Both the position numbers and the translations under genes were made by a program. Under the pieces are notes generated by a model. That model saw only the letters and a list, made by a program, of their open reading frames with translations. It made no database searches and was not told the DNA's origin. From Methanobacteriota archaeon (GTDB lineage: Archaea; Thermoplasmatota; Poseidoniia; Poseidoniales; Thalassarchaeaceae), in the NCBI GenBank assembly GCA_002701965.1, contig NZXM01000037.1, forward strand, positions 1 to 12,339: 12,339 nucleotides of DNA, given 5' to 3'. Below are positions 7,102 to 12,339 of the stretch, in pieces (position 1 is the first letter of the stretch; every line of letters begins with the position of its first letter).

Positions 7102-7843
7102 TTCGATCAATCAGCAAGGCGATTTCAAACAACACAATCATCGGTGCTGCGATGAGTGCCAATGACAGTGGGTCTGGTGGAGACAACATGGCGCCAACAA
7201 CAATGCTGGCAAACCACAAATGTCTTCGATAATAAGTCAGGAAACTTCGTTCTACCAAACCACCCTTGAGTGTAATCAAAACCACCAAGGGAACTTGGAA
7301 TGCGAGGGCACTTCCGAGTGCCAATGAAATGAGGAATCCAATCCATGCTTGCAAATGCCAGGTTGATTGTAAACCCACAGCTGTTGCATCTTCATGCAAA
7401 TATTCCAGCAAAAATGGAATCAGAATTTCCCATGCATAAAGCAACCCTGCAAGCGCCAAAGTCAATGATTTCGCCAGTGCCCACAATCCTTTGCCAACAG
7501 AACCGATTTCAAATCCGATGTCCAGGTTCTTTCCATGTCTGGCAGCATCCCAGACCAATGACATCACGACCAACATGATTCCAATATAACCCGCGATTTG
7601 TAGCCTTAGCAATACCAATTCTAAGGGCTGTAGTACGACAATTTCTGTCCCATCCGGGATCAGGCTGGATTGATTGATAATCCAATCAATCCCCTCGCCT
7701 GCAATCGGATATCCGAGAACAAAACCAAACAGAAACAAAACGGCAAGCCCACGAACACGAGTTCGAAGATGTTCTCCCAATTTACGGAACATTCGCATTC
7801 GAGGCGCATTCATAAGTTCCTCAAATTCCAATCCTTCAGCCAT
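7082..7843 (-). CDS. tatC: Sec-independent protein translocase TatC, divergent
   Basis: TatC is the twin-arginine signal receptor of the Tat pathway, which exports folded proteins. The 253 residues have about six hydrophobic segments (roughly 30-48, 72-98, 120-147, 165-190, 208-220, 226-246). The best signature is at the end: SIVVGAMLSPPDPLSLALIAAP, then FEIALLI. This matches the TatC (T/S)PPDxxSxxLLAxP...(Y/F)E motif. FQVP at 182-185 replaces the usual FEVP, so a conserved Glu is Gln. The N-terminal HLxELRxR motif reads KLGEHLRTR, which fits only with a one-residue insertion. The first cytoplasmic loop lacks the usual FxxPgLyxxE wording. Hence it is a clear but unusual TatC, possibly one of several paralogues. 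GAGGAG at 7857-7852 lies 8 nt before the ATG. It follows the upstream acidic membrane gene by 16 bp, so both are probably one transcript. No tatA is in the window. Confidence 0.9.
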   Translation of the reverse strand: MAEGLEFEELMNAPRMRMFRKLGEHLRTRVRGLAVLFLFGFVLGYPIAGEGIDWIINQSSLIPDGTEIVVLQPLELVLLRLQIAGYIGIMLVVMSLVWDAARHGKNLDIGFEIGSVGKGLWALAKSLTLALAGLLYAWEILIPFLLEYLHEDATAVGLQSTWHLQAWIGFLISLALGSALAFQVPLVVLITLKGGLVERSFLTYYRRHLWFASIVVGAMLSPPDPLSLALIAAPMIVLFEIALLIDRIIPQQK

Positions 7844-7859
7844 GTGGATGTCTCCTCAA

Positions 7860-9191
7860 TCAAGGCAACTCAGGAATAAATGGGGTTTTTCTTCGTGGTG
7901 TGGCTTGTTCCTGAATTTCGGTTTGAGCAGGCTCTATGGGCACATCTTGTTGAGTCCAAGCTGGAGCAGCAGTTTCAGGCTCCGGCTCAGTTGCAACCTG
8001 CACAGGTCGGCCCATGAGTGTCCATACTCCTTGTTCTGGATCCCATTCTGCCATACTGGGGAGTTCTGCAGGTCTGACTGGCATCACTGCAGTAGTGGAT
8101 TTCTTGCGAACTTTTTCGACGACTTTTTCCTTGAAACCAGCAACCATTGTCGCCACCCCTTTCGCACCTGTCATTGTAGTGCTAACCACGTCTTTGGTGA
8201 CATTCAGCGTTGTATCTGCTGCTTGAGTGGCCATTGAAGAAATCCGCTCAGTCACATTTGGCTTTGCTTCCTCAAGGGAAATAATCTCGGGAATCTCAGG
8301 CAGAGAAGGAGTGAGCAAGGGGTCTTCTTCTTCTAGAGTGTCTTCAGATGACAAAGGTTCACGGAAGAGTTCTGGTATCTCAGGCAGTTCGCGTTCGATC
8401 CCATCCGAAACAGTTTCACCAATCTGCTCAGTTTCAAGCACAGGTTCAGGCACAGGTTCAGGTTCAGGTACAGGCTCAGGTACAGGCTCAGGGTCCCATA
8501 CGCCCCAGCCGATGTCATCTTCGTCATCGTCTTCGACTTCATCATCGTCTTCGACATCTACAGCCTCATGATTTTCATTCTCAATGTACGCCTCAACCAT
8601 CTCTGTGGTTTCATCGTCAGGAACCGTTGTGGTAAACCGACTGTCTATGAGGGGCACTTCTGCGTCAGTTTCCTTTTCTTCTTCAGCTTCTTCTTCAGCA
8701 TTCGCAGCAGCAATTGCACCCATTTCTCCAAGCGCAGCTGATACAAGATTTTCATCGAGTGATTCAGTCACACCAATCACGGACTCAACAATTGCTTGAG
8801 TATGGGCATCTCCACCCATTGAAGGAAGGGATCCGCCCCCTCCGAACTCAAGTAATTCACGTTCTTCGAGTCCATCATTTTTCTCGATGGCTCCGAATTC
8901 AGGTCTCCGTCGAAGGCAATAGATTGCACCCAAGGTTGAGGGCAATGCAATTGCAAATAGTAACCACTCTTGCGAGGTCATCGCACCAGCTTCCGACCAA
9001 ACAGGATCGGGTGAACCTCCGAAAAATCGATCTTTAAAAAATAACCAGAAATGGAATTTTTGTCCAACACCACCATCGGCAAAGAGGACTGCAGGGAAAA
9101 AGCCCAACATTCCGTTGATTAGAAAGATGACCCAAGTGGGCAATGCCAGAATTAAGCACCACAGTCCAGCTCTGGGATGATACCGCTCCAT
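7860..9191 (-). CDS. Two-helix membrane protein with acidic, Pro-Glu repeat and 11-mer repeat regions
   Basis: I do not recognise the family. From the ATG at 9191 it has 443 residues. Two hydrophobic helices (about 8-32 and 74-93) bracket a ~40-residue loop, so the long remainder would be on the N-terminal side of the membrane, probably cytoplasmic. The tail is low-complexity and very acidic (166-174 and 212-226), then PEPV repeats (234-251), a possible 11-mer amphipathic repeat (320-363) and a basic patch (VRKKS). A small ordered-looking EWDPEQGVWTLMGRPVQ (382-398) precedes a Pro-rich end (PFIPELP). The frame runs back to 9329 into the drg 3' end, but that part is not protein-like and the hydrophobic N-terminus fits this ATG. 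GGAGGT sits 14 nt upstream, farther than usual. It lies between drg and tatC on one strand, so a link with the Tat machinery or envelope is possible but unproven. Confidence 0.8.
   Translation of the reverse strand: MERYHPRAGLWCLILALPTWVIFLINGMLGFFPAVLFADGGVGQKFHFWLFFKDRFFGGSPDPVWSEAGAMTSQEWLLFAIALPSTLGAIYCLRRRPEFGAIEKNDGLEERELLEFGGGGSLPSMGGDAHTQAIVESVIGVTESLDENLVSAALGEMGAIAAANAEEEAEEEKETDAEVPLIDSRFTTTVPDDETTEMVEAYIENENHEAVDVEDDDEVEDDDEDDIGWGVWDPEPVPEPVPEPEPVPEPVLETEQIGETVSDGIERELPEIPELFREPLSSEDTLEEEDPLLTPSLPEIPEIISLEEAKPNVTERISSMATQAADTTLNVTKDVVSTTMTGAKGVATMVAGFKEKVVEKVRKKSTTAVMPVRPAELPSMAEWDPEQGVWTLMGRPVQVATEPEPETAAPAWTQQDVPIEPAQTEIQEQATPRRKTPFIPELP
8103..8234 (-). repeat. Four possible 11-residue amphipathic repeats
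   Basis: Protein residues 320-363 split into four 11-mers: MATQAADTTLN, VTKDVVSTTMT, GAKGVATMVAG and FKEKVVEKVRK. Positions 5 and 6 are always Ala or Val, and position 1 is hydrophobic or Gly. This periodicity resembles the membrane- or surface-binding 11-mer helices of LEA, perilipin and synuclein-type proteins. It is a by-eye reading of a short stretch. Confidence 0.4.
8439..8492 (-). repeat. Short tandem repeat encoding Pro-Glu-Pro-Val
   Basis: On the + strand the run reads as reiterated caggttcagg / caggctcagg units. On the coding strand it encodes about four to five PEPV units, residues 234-251 of the acidic membrane protein. The near-identical codons suggest recent slippage, so copy number may vary between strains. 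Such Pro-Glu runs tend to form extended, stiff spacers. Confidence 0.8.
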
Positions 9192-9259
9192 GATGTCACC
9201 GGGGAACCTCCGATAGCGCTCGCACCTATCAACATCTCCTTCGGAGATGAACCCCTGTA

Positions 9260-10375
9260 TCAGCGTTTGATGATAATCGAAAGTAAATCTCCATCTTTGA
9301 GATGGTGAGCCAATCCGACGCGCTGCCAATCAAATTTCGCAGAGGGGCCCTTCACCCTTGCAAATCTGAATTTACGAACGAAATCTCGATGCAATGTATT
9401 GCAGACATCTTCTACAGTCGAGGTATCTTTGACAATCAATGGCTCGACCAAATCAGCTTCTTGACCCTGAGGTTTGAGGTAGATCGACATGAATCCCAAA
9501 TTGTCGTAAAGGAAATCCTTCATCTTCTCAATTCCCATGCCTGTAAATGCAGAGATTGGCATGACTGGCCACCCATCAGGAAGCATATCAGTCGTCCGTG
9601 TAAGGTCCTCCTGACTTGCAATATCCATCTTGTTTACAACGACCACTGCCTTGGAGTAGACGCGGTTGGCAGCCATGGTATCGACAATGTGATCTGCGTT
9701 CACATCAATGCGCATTGTGACGTGTGCGCTGACCATGCCGAATGAGCGAACAATATCTTGAATCTCTTCATCAGCAAGGTTGGTTTGTTCACAGGTTGAA
9801 CGCACGACAATCCCACCCCTGTCAGTTCGTTTGACAAATACGGGTGGCTTGTCTTCATTCAACCTCATTCCACTAATCTCCAATTCTCGGTTCAAGACAT
9901 TGAAGTGTGATTCTTGGAATGGGTCCACAACATAGAGTACCATGTCACAGGATCGAATTACACCAAGAATTTCCTTTCCTCTCCCCTTTCCTTCCGCAGC
10001 ACCTGGGATCAAACCGGGCAAATCCAAAATCTGAATTTTGGCACCTCGGTGCTCCATTAGTCCAGGGATGCAGGTCAGCGTGGTGAAGGCATATGCACCC
10101 GTTTCAGAATCTTGGCCCGTTAATTGGGCGATAAGCGTTGATTTTCCAACAGATGGGAATCCGACCAATGCGACGGATGCATCTCCAGATTTCTTGACTT
10201 CGAAGCCAGAGGCGGGGCCGCTACTCTTGGAATGAGCCTCTTGAGACTCAATCTTGCGTTTCAACGCAGCGATTTTGGCCTTGAGCTTTCCAATGTGGTG
10301 CATGGTTGCTTTGTTCTTCTGAGTTTTGTCAATCTCTGCTTGAATTTCCGCGATTTGCTCCTTGATTGTCGCCAC
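9260..10375 (-). CDS. drg: Drg-family GTPase (OBG superfamily) with TGS domain
   Basis: Drg proteins are ribosome-associated GTPases of archaea and eukaryotes; in eukaryotes they act with Dfrp partners in translation. All G motifs are visible in the 371 residues: G1 GFPSVGKST (72-80), G2 threonines at 98-99, G3 DLPG (118-121), G4 NKMD (248-251) and G5 SAF (274-276). A basic helical N-terminus (1-50) precedes the G domain. An insert after G3 (~170-240) matches the S5D2L region of Drg. The C-terminal ~75 residues (295-371) are a TGS domain ending GDLLSIIIKR. Length and order are normal for the family. The GTG start is supported by a strong SD. It leads a minus-strand cluster with the acidic membrane protein 68 bp downstream and tatC after that, and is divergent from the 248-residue gene across a spacer with an inverted repeat. 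Confidence 0.95.
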   Translation of the reverse strand: MATIKEQIAEIQAEIDKTQKNKATMHHIGKLKAKIAALKRKIESQEAHSKSSGPASGFEVKKSGDASVALVGFPSVGKSTLIAQLTGQDSETGAYAFTTLTCIPGLMEHRGAKIQILDLPGLIPGAAEGKGRGKEILGVIRSCDMVLYVVDPFQESHFNVLNRELEISGMRLNEDKPPVFVKRTDRGGIVVRSTCEQTNLADEEIQDIVRSFGMVSAHVTMRIDVNADHIVDTMAANRVYSKAVVVVNKMDIASQEDLTRTTDMLPDGWPVMPISAFTGMGIEKMKDFLYDNLGFMSIYLKPQGQEADLVEPLIVKDTSTVEDVCNTLHRDFVRKFRFARVKGPSAKFDWQRVGLAHHLKDGDLLSIIIKR

Positions 10376-10378
10376 AAC

Positions 10379-10388
10379 ATCACCCCCC
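10379..10388 (-). promoter_or_regulatory. Shine-Dalgarno site fixing the GTG start of drg
   Basis: On the minus strand this reads GGGGGGTGAT, one mismatch from the full anti-SD complement GGAGGTGAT. It ends 3 nt before the GTG at 10375, leaving the usual distance between the SD core and the start codon. It supports the GTG over the nearby ATG at 10380, which is out of frame. Confidence 0.7.
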
Positions 10389-10397
10389 GGCTGGCTC

Positions 10398-10418
10398 GCC
10401 CGACCCTATGGGTCGGGC
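10398..10418. promoter_or_regulatory. Perfect 9-bp inverted repeat in divergent spacer
   Basis: GCCCGACCC, then TAT, then GGGTCGGGC form a perfect 21-bp palindrome apart from the central base. It lies 22 bp before the drg GTG and 32 bp before the ATG of the 248-residue gene. It is much more GC-rich than its surroundings. It could be an operator for a dimeric regulator acting on both genes, or an RNA hairpin in the drg leader just upstream of its SD. There is no T-run, so an intrinsic terminator is unlikely. Confidence 0.5.
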
Positions 10419-10450
10419 ACGGGTTCTTCAATCCGATGTGCTAAATCGAC

Positions 10451-11197
10451 ATGGCGAGCATTGATGGATGGGTTGCGCAAGGGAATGGTATGGCCTCGGT
10501 AGACCTGGTCGCCCGTTTGGTCGATATTGCCGTTTTCCGCGGCCTTTGTTCGATTCCAGGGGATCAATTGGCACTCGCCCTGTCAAAGGGTGAATTACGA
10601 GATAAACGACCTGATCAAATCTCTTCATTAGATCGAGCATTCGACATTGATGCGGAAGCAGAATTTCTAGATTGGTACGACGAACAACCTGTAGATTGGA
10701 CTCCTGCAGGCTTTCTTCATGACCTTTCACAAATACCACTTGAGGATGCAGCAAACGGCCTTCGTCTCCTTTCAGATTTGGCGAGTCCCGGTTCATTTCG
10801 ATGCTGGGAAGGTCGGGCAATGTTGTATCTGGATGTCTTATTGAGTCGTAAAATATCTGACATTGATGATTTGTATTCCGATTCAACTTGGGTTGATGCC
10901 AAAGCCGCAGTATCCTCATCTCAACCCGACGAATATGCTGAATCAGTGGTGGTGTCATGGATGGCACAGCGTGAAGACATGGGTGAAACATTAGATCCAA
11001 ACAAGGATGCTAGAATCCTACCCACGATGGAATCTCACCAGACGTCTGCAGATATGTTACATCGGACCTTGCAAACCGCATTGTTGCCAGAGTTGTTCTT
11101 GATGGTTGGACGCGATTGGACTGAAGCAAGCGCATGGGGGCAAGGAAATTGGAATTTACAGAAGCTGCTTGAAAGCGGTCTTCCGGAGGGATCCTAG
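10451..11197 (+). CDS. Hypothetical protein (248 aa) upstream of NMN adenylyltransferase
   Basis: I do not recognise this protein. It is acidic, predicted soluble and looks mostly alpha-helical, with many Leu, Asp and Trp residues (FLDWYDEQPVDWTPAGFLHDL around 72-92; GQGNWNLQKLL near the end). No Walker, zinc-finger or catalytic motif stands out, and there is no signal peptide or membrane segment. An in-frame TAA at 10442-10444 rules out a longer 5' end. ATG 10451 has no SD. ATG 10490 (residue 14) has a weak AAGGGA 5 nt upstream and is a real alternative, giving 235 residues. Its TAG shares one base with the GTG of the next gene (TAGTG), so the two should be translated together. A link to NAD metabolism is a guess from position only. 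Confidence 0.75.
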   Translation: MASIDGWVAQGNGMASVDLVARLVDIAVFRGLCSIPGDQLALALSKGELRDKRPDQISSLDRAFDIDAEAEFLDWYDEQPVDWTPAGFLHDLSQIPLEDAANGLRLLSDLASPGSFRCWEGRAMLYLDVLLSRKISDIDDLYSDSTWVDAKAAVSSSQPDEYAESVVVSWMAQREDMGETLDPNKDARILPTMESHQTSADMLHRTLQTALLPELFLMVGRDWTEASAWGQGNWNLQKLLESGLPEGS

Positions 11198-11742
11198 TGA
11201 AACCCTCACTGATTGTTTTGGGTCGATTCCAACCGTTCCACAACGGACACGCTTCGATGGTCGAAGCCGCCCTAGAACAGGGTGTGCCATTGCGCATTTG
11301 CATCGGTTCCTCTGAGGCTGAACAATCTCTGGAAAATCCATGGAGTGCATCTGAACGCGAGCAAATGATTCGTGCATGGTTGGAGGGAAGGGATGCCGAA
11401 ATCGTCCATGTTCCTGACTTAGGGGATCCTCCAAATTACGTCAAACATGCTGAGGAATTTCACGGACCATCGGGGACGCTTTTCACGACAGATTTTGAGA
11501 CTTCAAAACTCTATAGAGAGGCAGGTTGGGGTGTAATTCTCCATGATCTTGAAAACCGCGAAGATTGGCAAGGTTGGCGAATCCGAGCCACACTACAAAT
11601 GCTGTCTACAGTCCTGGAAGAAGAGGCTGTGATTGCCGCGCTAAGTGTCAATGTCCCTGCTGCAGTAGCTCAACTAATCGTGGACAATGGATGGCAACGT
11701 CGTTTGTTCCACATGGGCACGGGTGGGGAGCCAGTCGGTTAA
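11197..11742 (+). CDS. nadM: Nicotinamide-nucleotide adenylyltransferase, archaeal type
   Basis: It should transfer AMP from ATP to nicotinamide (or nicotinate) mononucleotide, the last or next-to-last step to NAD, in the cytosol. The 181 residues fit the archaeal NadM family. They open with a Rossmann strand and the GRFQPFHNGH nucleotidyltransferase motif (9-18), then IGSSEAEQSLENPWSASER (36-54) with the ENP(F/W)(S/T)AxER motif. NREDWQGWRIRATL (120-133) occupies the place of the second motif, usually NRxxYSGTxIR. The basic Arg at 130 is kept but the SGT core reads QGW. The C-terminus (PAAVAQLIVDNGWQRRL) matches the family's final helix. The start is GTG with SD GGAGG at 11185-11189, 7 nt upstream, inside the preceding gene. 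The TAA stop overlaps the TAA of the convergent DUF1499 gene within a TTAA. Confidence 0.92.
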   Translation: MKPSLIVLGRFQPFHNGHASMVEAALEQGVPLRICIGSSEAEQSLENPWSASEREQMIRAWLEGRDAEIVHVPDLGDPPNYVKHAEEFHGPSGTLFTTDFETSKLYREAGWGVILHDLENREDWQGWRIRATLQMLSTVLEEEAVIAALSVNVPAAVAQLIVDNGWQRRLFHMGTGGEPVG

Positions 11743-12188
11743 CACTCACTTGTCTCAAATGGCGTCTCAATCAAGTGCTCTACAAGTTGATCGATACGTT
11801 CCTGATTTACACCCATGTCGCCCCACCCCAATCGTGATTCAGAATGAATTTGAATCCAAGTTCCATTTTCAGTACATCCTGTTTCGACAAAAAAGTCGTC
11901 GGGGAACATGAACCATCTGGAGTGGAATACTGTGTGTGAACTGGTTGCATCTTCCGATTCGATGGAGACTCCAGATTGTGTAGATATCCAGTCCATAGCT
12001 GCCGATTGAAGTGCTTCGGGTGATGTATTTACAGACATCATCAAGCGCTCACAGTTGTTGCTATTTTCGGGACATTCAGAAGGAATTTCAGAAGTATCTG
12101 GTGCCATAAAAGCCCCTAGGATTTGTATGGTGAATAGGCACACAATCCAAATTGCAGGTGGAATCAAGATCCACCGTCGGGATTCCAC
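11739..12188 (-). CDS. DUF1499-family protein with N-terminal membrane anchor
   Basis: This is a 149-residue protein with one hydrophobic N-terminal helix (about 6-29), either a signal anchor or an uncleaved signal. No lipobox cysteine follows directly. The body matches DUF1499: a CPENSNNC segment (39-46) in place of the family's CPxxPNC, then SRWFMFPDDFFVE (90-102), and HSESRLGWGDMGVNQERIDQL (115-135), which parallels the family's RSxSRxGxxDxGxNrxRi motif. Function is unknown in the family. The domain probably faces outside. The start is GTG with SD AAGGAG at 12201-12196, which lies inside the end of grpE. The 4-bp gap to grpE suggests they share a transcript. The 3' end overlaps the nadM stop. 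Confidence 0.85.
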   Translation of the reverse strand: MESRRWILIPPAIWIVCLFTIQILGAFMAPDTSEIPSECPENSNNCERLMMSVNTSPEALQSAAMDWISTQSGVSIESEDATSSHTVFHSRWFMFPDDFFVETGCTENGTWIQIHSESRLGWGDMGVNQERIDQLVEHLIETPFETSEC

Positions 12189-12192
12189 AGAA

Positions 12193-12339
12193 TCACTCCT
12201 TAGAAACCACGACTCGTGCAGGGCGAAGCACCCGATCTTTGTACATCCAACCGGATTCTAGAGTATCAATCACAGATCCATCAGGGTGTTCTTCTGAAGC
12301 TGGAAGGGTGGTCAAAGCCTCCATGGTATTCGGATCAAA
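12193..12339 (-). CDS. grpE: GrpE co-chaperone, C-terminal 48 residues (5' end outside window)
   Basis: The minus-strand frame open at the window edge reads FDPNTMEALTTLPASEEHPD, then GSVIDTLESGWMYKDR, then VLRPARVVVSKE before a TGA. This is the beta domain of GrpE: FDPxxHEA..., Gxvxxvxqx GY..., drvlRpAxVxV. The usual His of the FDPxxHEA motif reads Met here. GrpE is the nucleotide exchange factor of DnaK. In archaea the DnaK system came from bacteria, and dnaK/dnaJ may lie near its other side. Only the end is visible, so length and start are unknown. Confidence 0.9.
   Translation of the reverse strand, partial: FDPNTMEALTTLPASEEHPDGSVIDTLESGWMYKDRVLRPARVVVSKE

Noticed and set aside
7674-8237. 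187-residue plus-strand open frame across the tatC / membrane-protein junction
   Set aside because: Cys/Ser/His-rich composition is typical of an antisense shadow, and it crosses two well-supported minus-strand genes.
8439-8492. PEPV-coding repeat as a CRISPR array
   Set aside because: Units are only ~10-12 bp, have no spacers, and are in frame within a gene.
8227-8571. Plus-strand open frame with a Ser/Thr-rich low-complexity product
   Set aside because: It is the mirror of the acidic and PEPV codons of the minus-strand gene, with no start context of its own.
9192-9329. 46-residue N-terminal extension of the acidic membrane protein into the drg 3' end
   Set aside because: The extension overlaps drg coding sequence and has no protein-like features. 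The hydrophobic N-terminus fits the ATG at 9191.
10391-10440. GC-rich hairpin followed by gggttcttcaatcc as part of a tRNA
   Set aside because: There is no acceptor stem, anticodon arm or proper T-loop sequence. The resemblance is limited to a few bases.
10428-11000. 190-residue minus-strand open frame opposite the 248-residue gene
   Set aside because: It lies wholly antisense to a better gene, has no recognisable domain, and its end runs into the divergent regulatory spacer.

Overview
The window suggests a planktonic euryarchaeon of the Marine Group II / Candidatus Poseidoniales kind, or a close relative. This is inferred from gene content and not proven. It has an archaeal-type NMN adenylyltransferase and a Drg GTPase with a TGS domain. 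Beside them are genes archaea share with or took from bacteria: GrpE, TatC, a UMF1-type transporter, a YkgJ cysteine-cluster protein and a DUF1499 protein. Packing is very tight, base composition is moderate, and many genes have Shine-Dalgarno (SD) sites. I see no mobile element, integrase, tRNA, rRNA or CRISPR, so it reads as ordinary chromosome with several odd genes.

Left part (1-2370, + strand): two genes joined by an ATGA overlap. The first, open at the window edge, encodes a protein with a [A/S]ASRA motif recurring every 26-27 residues. The second encodes a 620-residue protein whose middle is a DnaA/Hda-like AAA+ ATPase domain. It has no DnaA DNA-binding domain and ends in an acidic, coiled-coil-like tail. 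Archaea normally start replication with Orc1/Cdc6, so this pair is the best candidate here for an undescribed system. Next, a YkgJ-type metal-binding protein (-) is divergent from a citrate synthase (+) whose active-site motifs resemble the mitochondrial type.

Middle (4107-7101): a glycerophosphodiester phosphodiesterase-like gene (-) abuts citrate synthase tail to tail. It has a degenerate N-terminal HR motif and an extra HRG motif at its extreme C-terminus. Divergent from it is a UMF1/MFS-type transporter carrying a ~140-residue acidic, probably extracytoplasmic domain between helices 9 and 10.

Right part (7082-12339): a minus-strand cluster reads drg, then a two-helix, acidic, Pro-Glu-repeat protein, then tatC. 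Divergent from drg, across a 75-bp spacer with a perfect 9-bp inverted repeat, is a + strand pair: an unrecognised 248-residue protein and archaeal NMN adenylyltransferase. Facing them on the minus strand are grpE (cut by the window edge) and a membrane-anchored DUF1499 protein. All four convergent junctions are 1 bp apart or less, or overlapping. No stretch over 300 bases lacks a gene.
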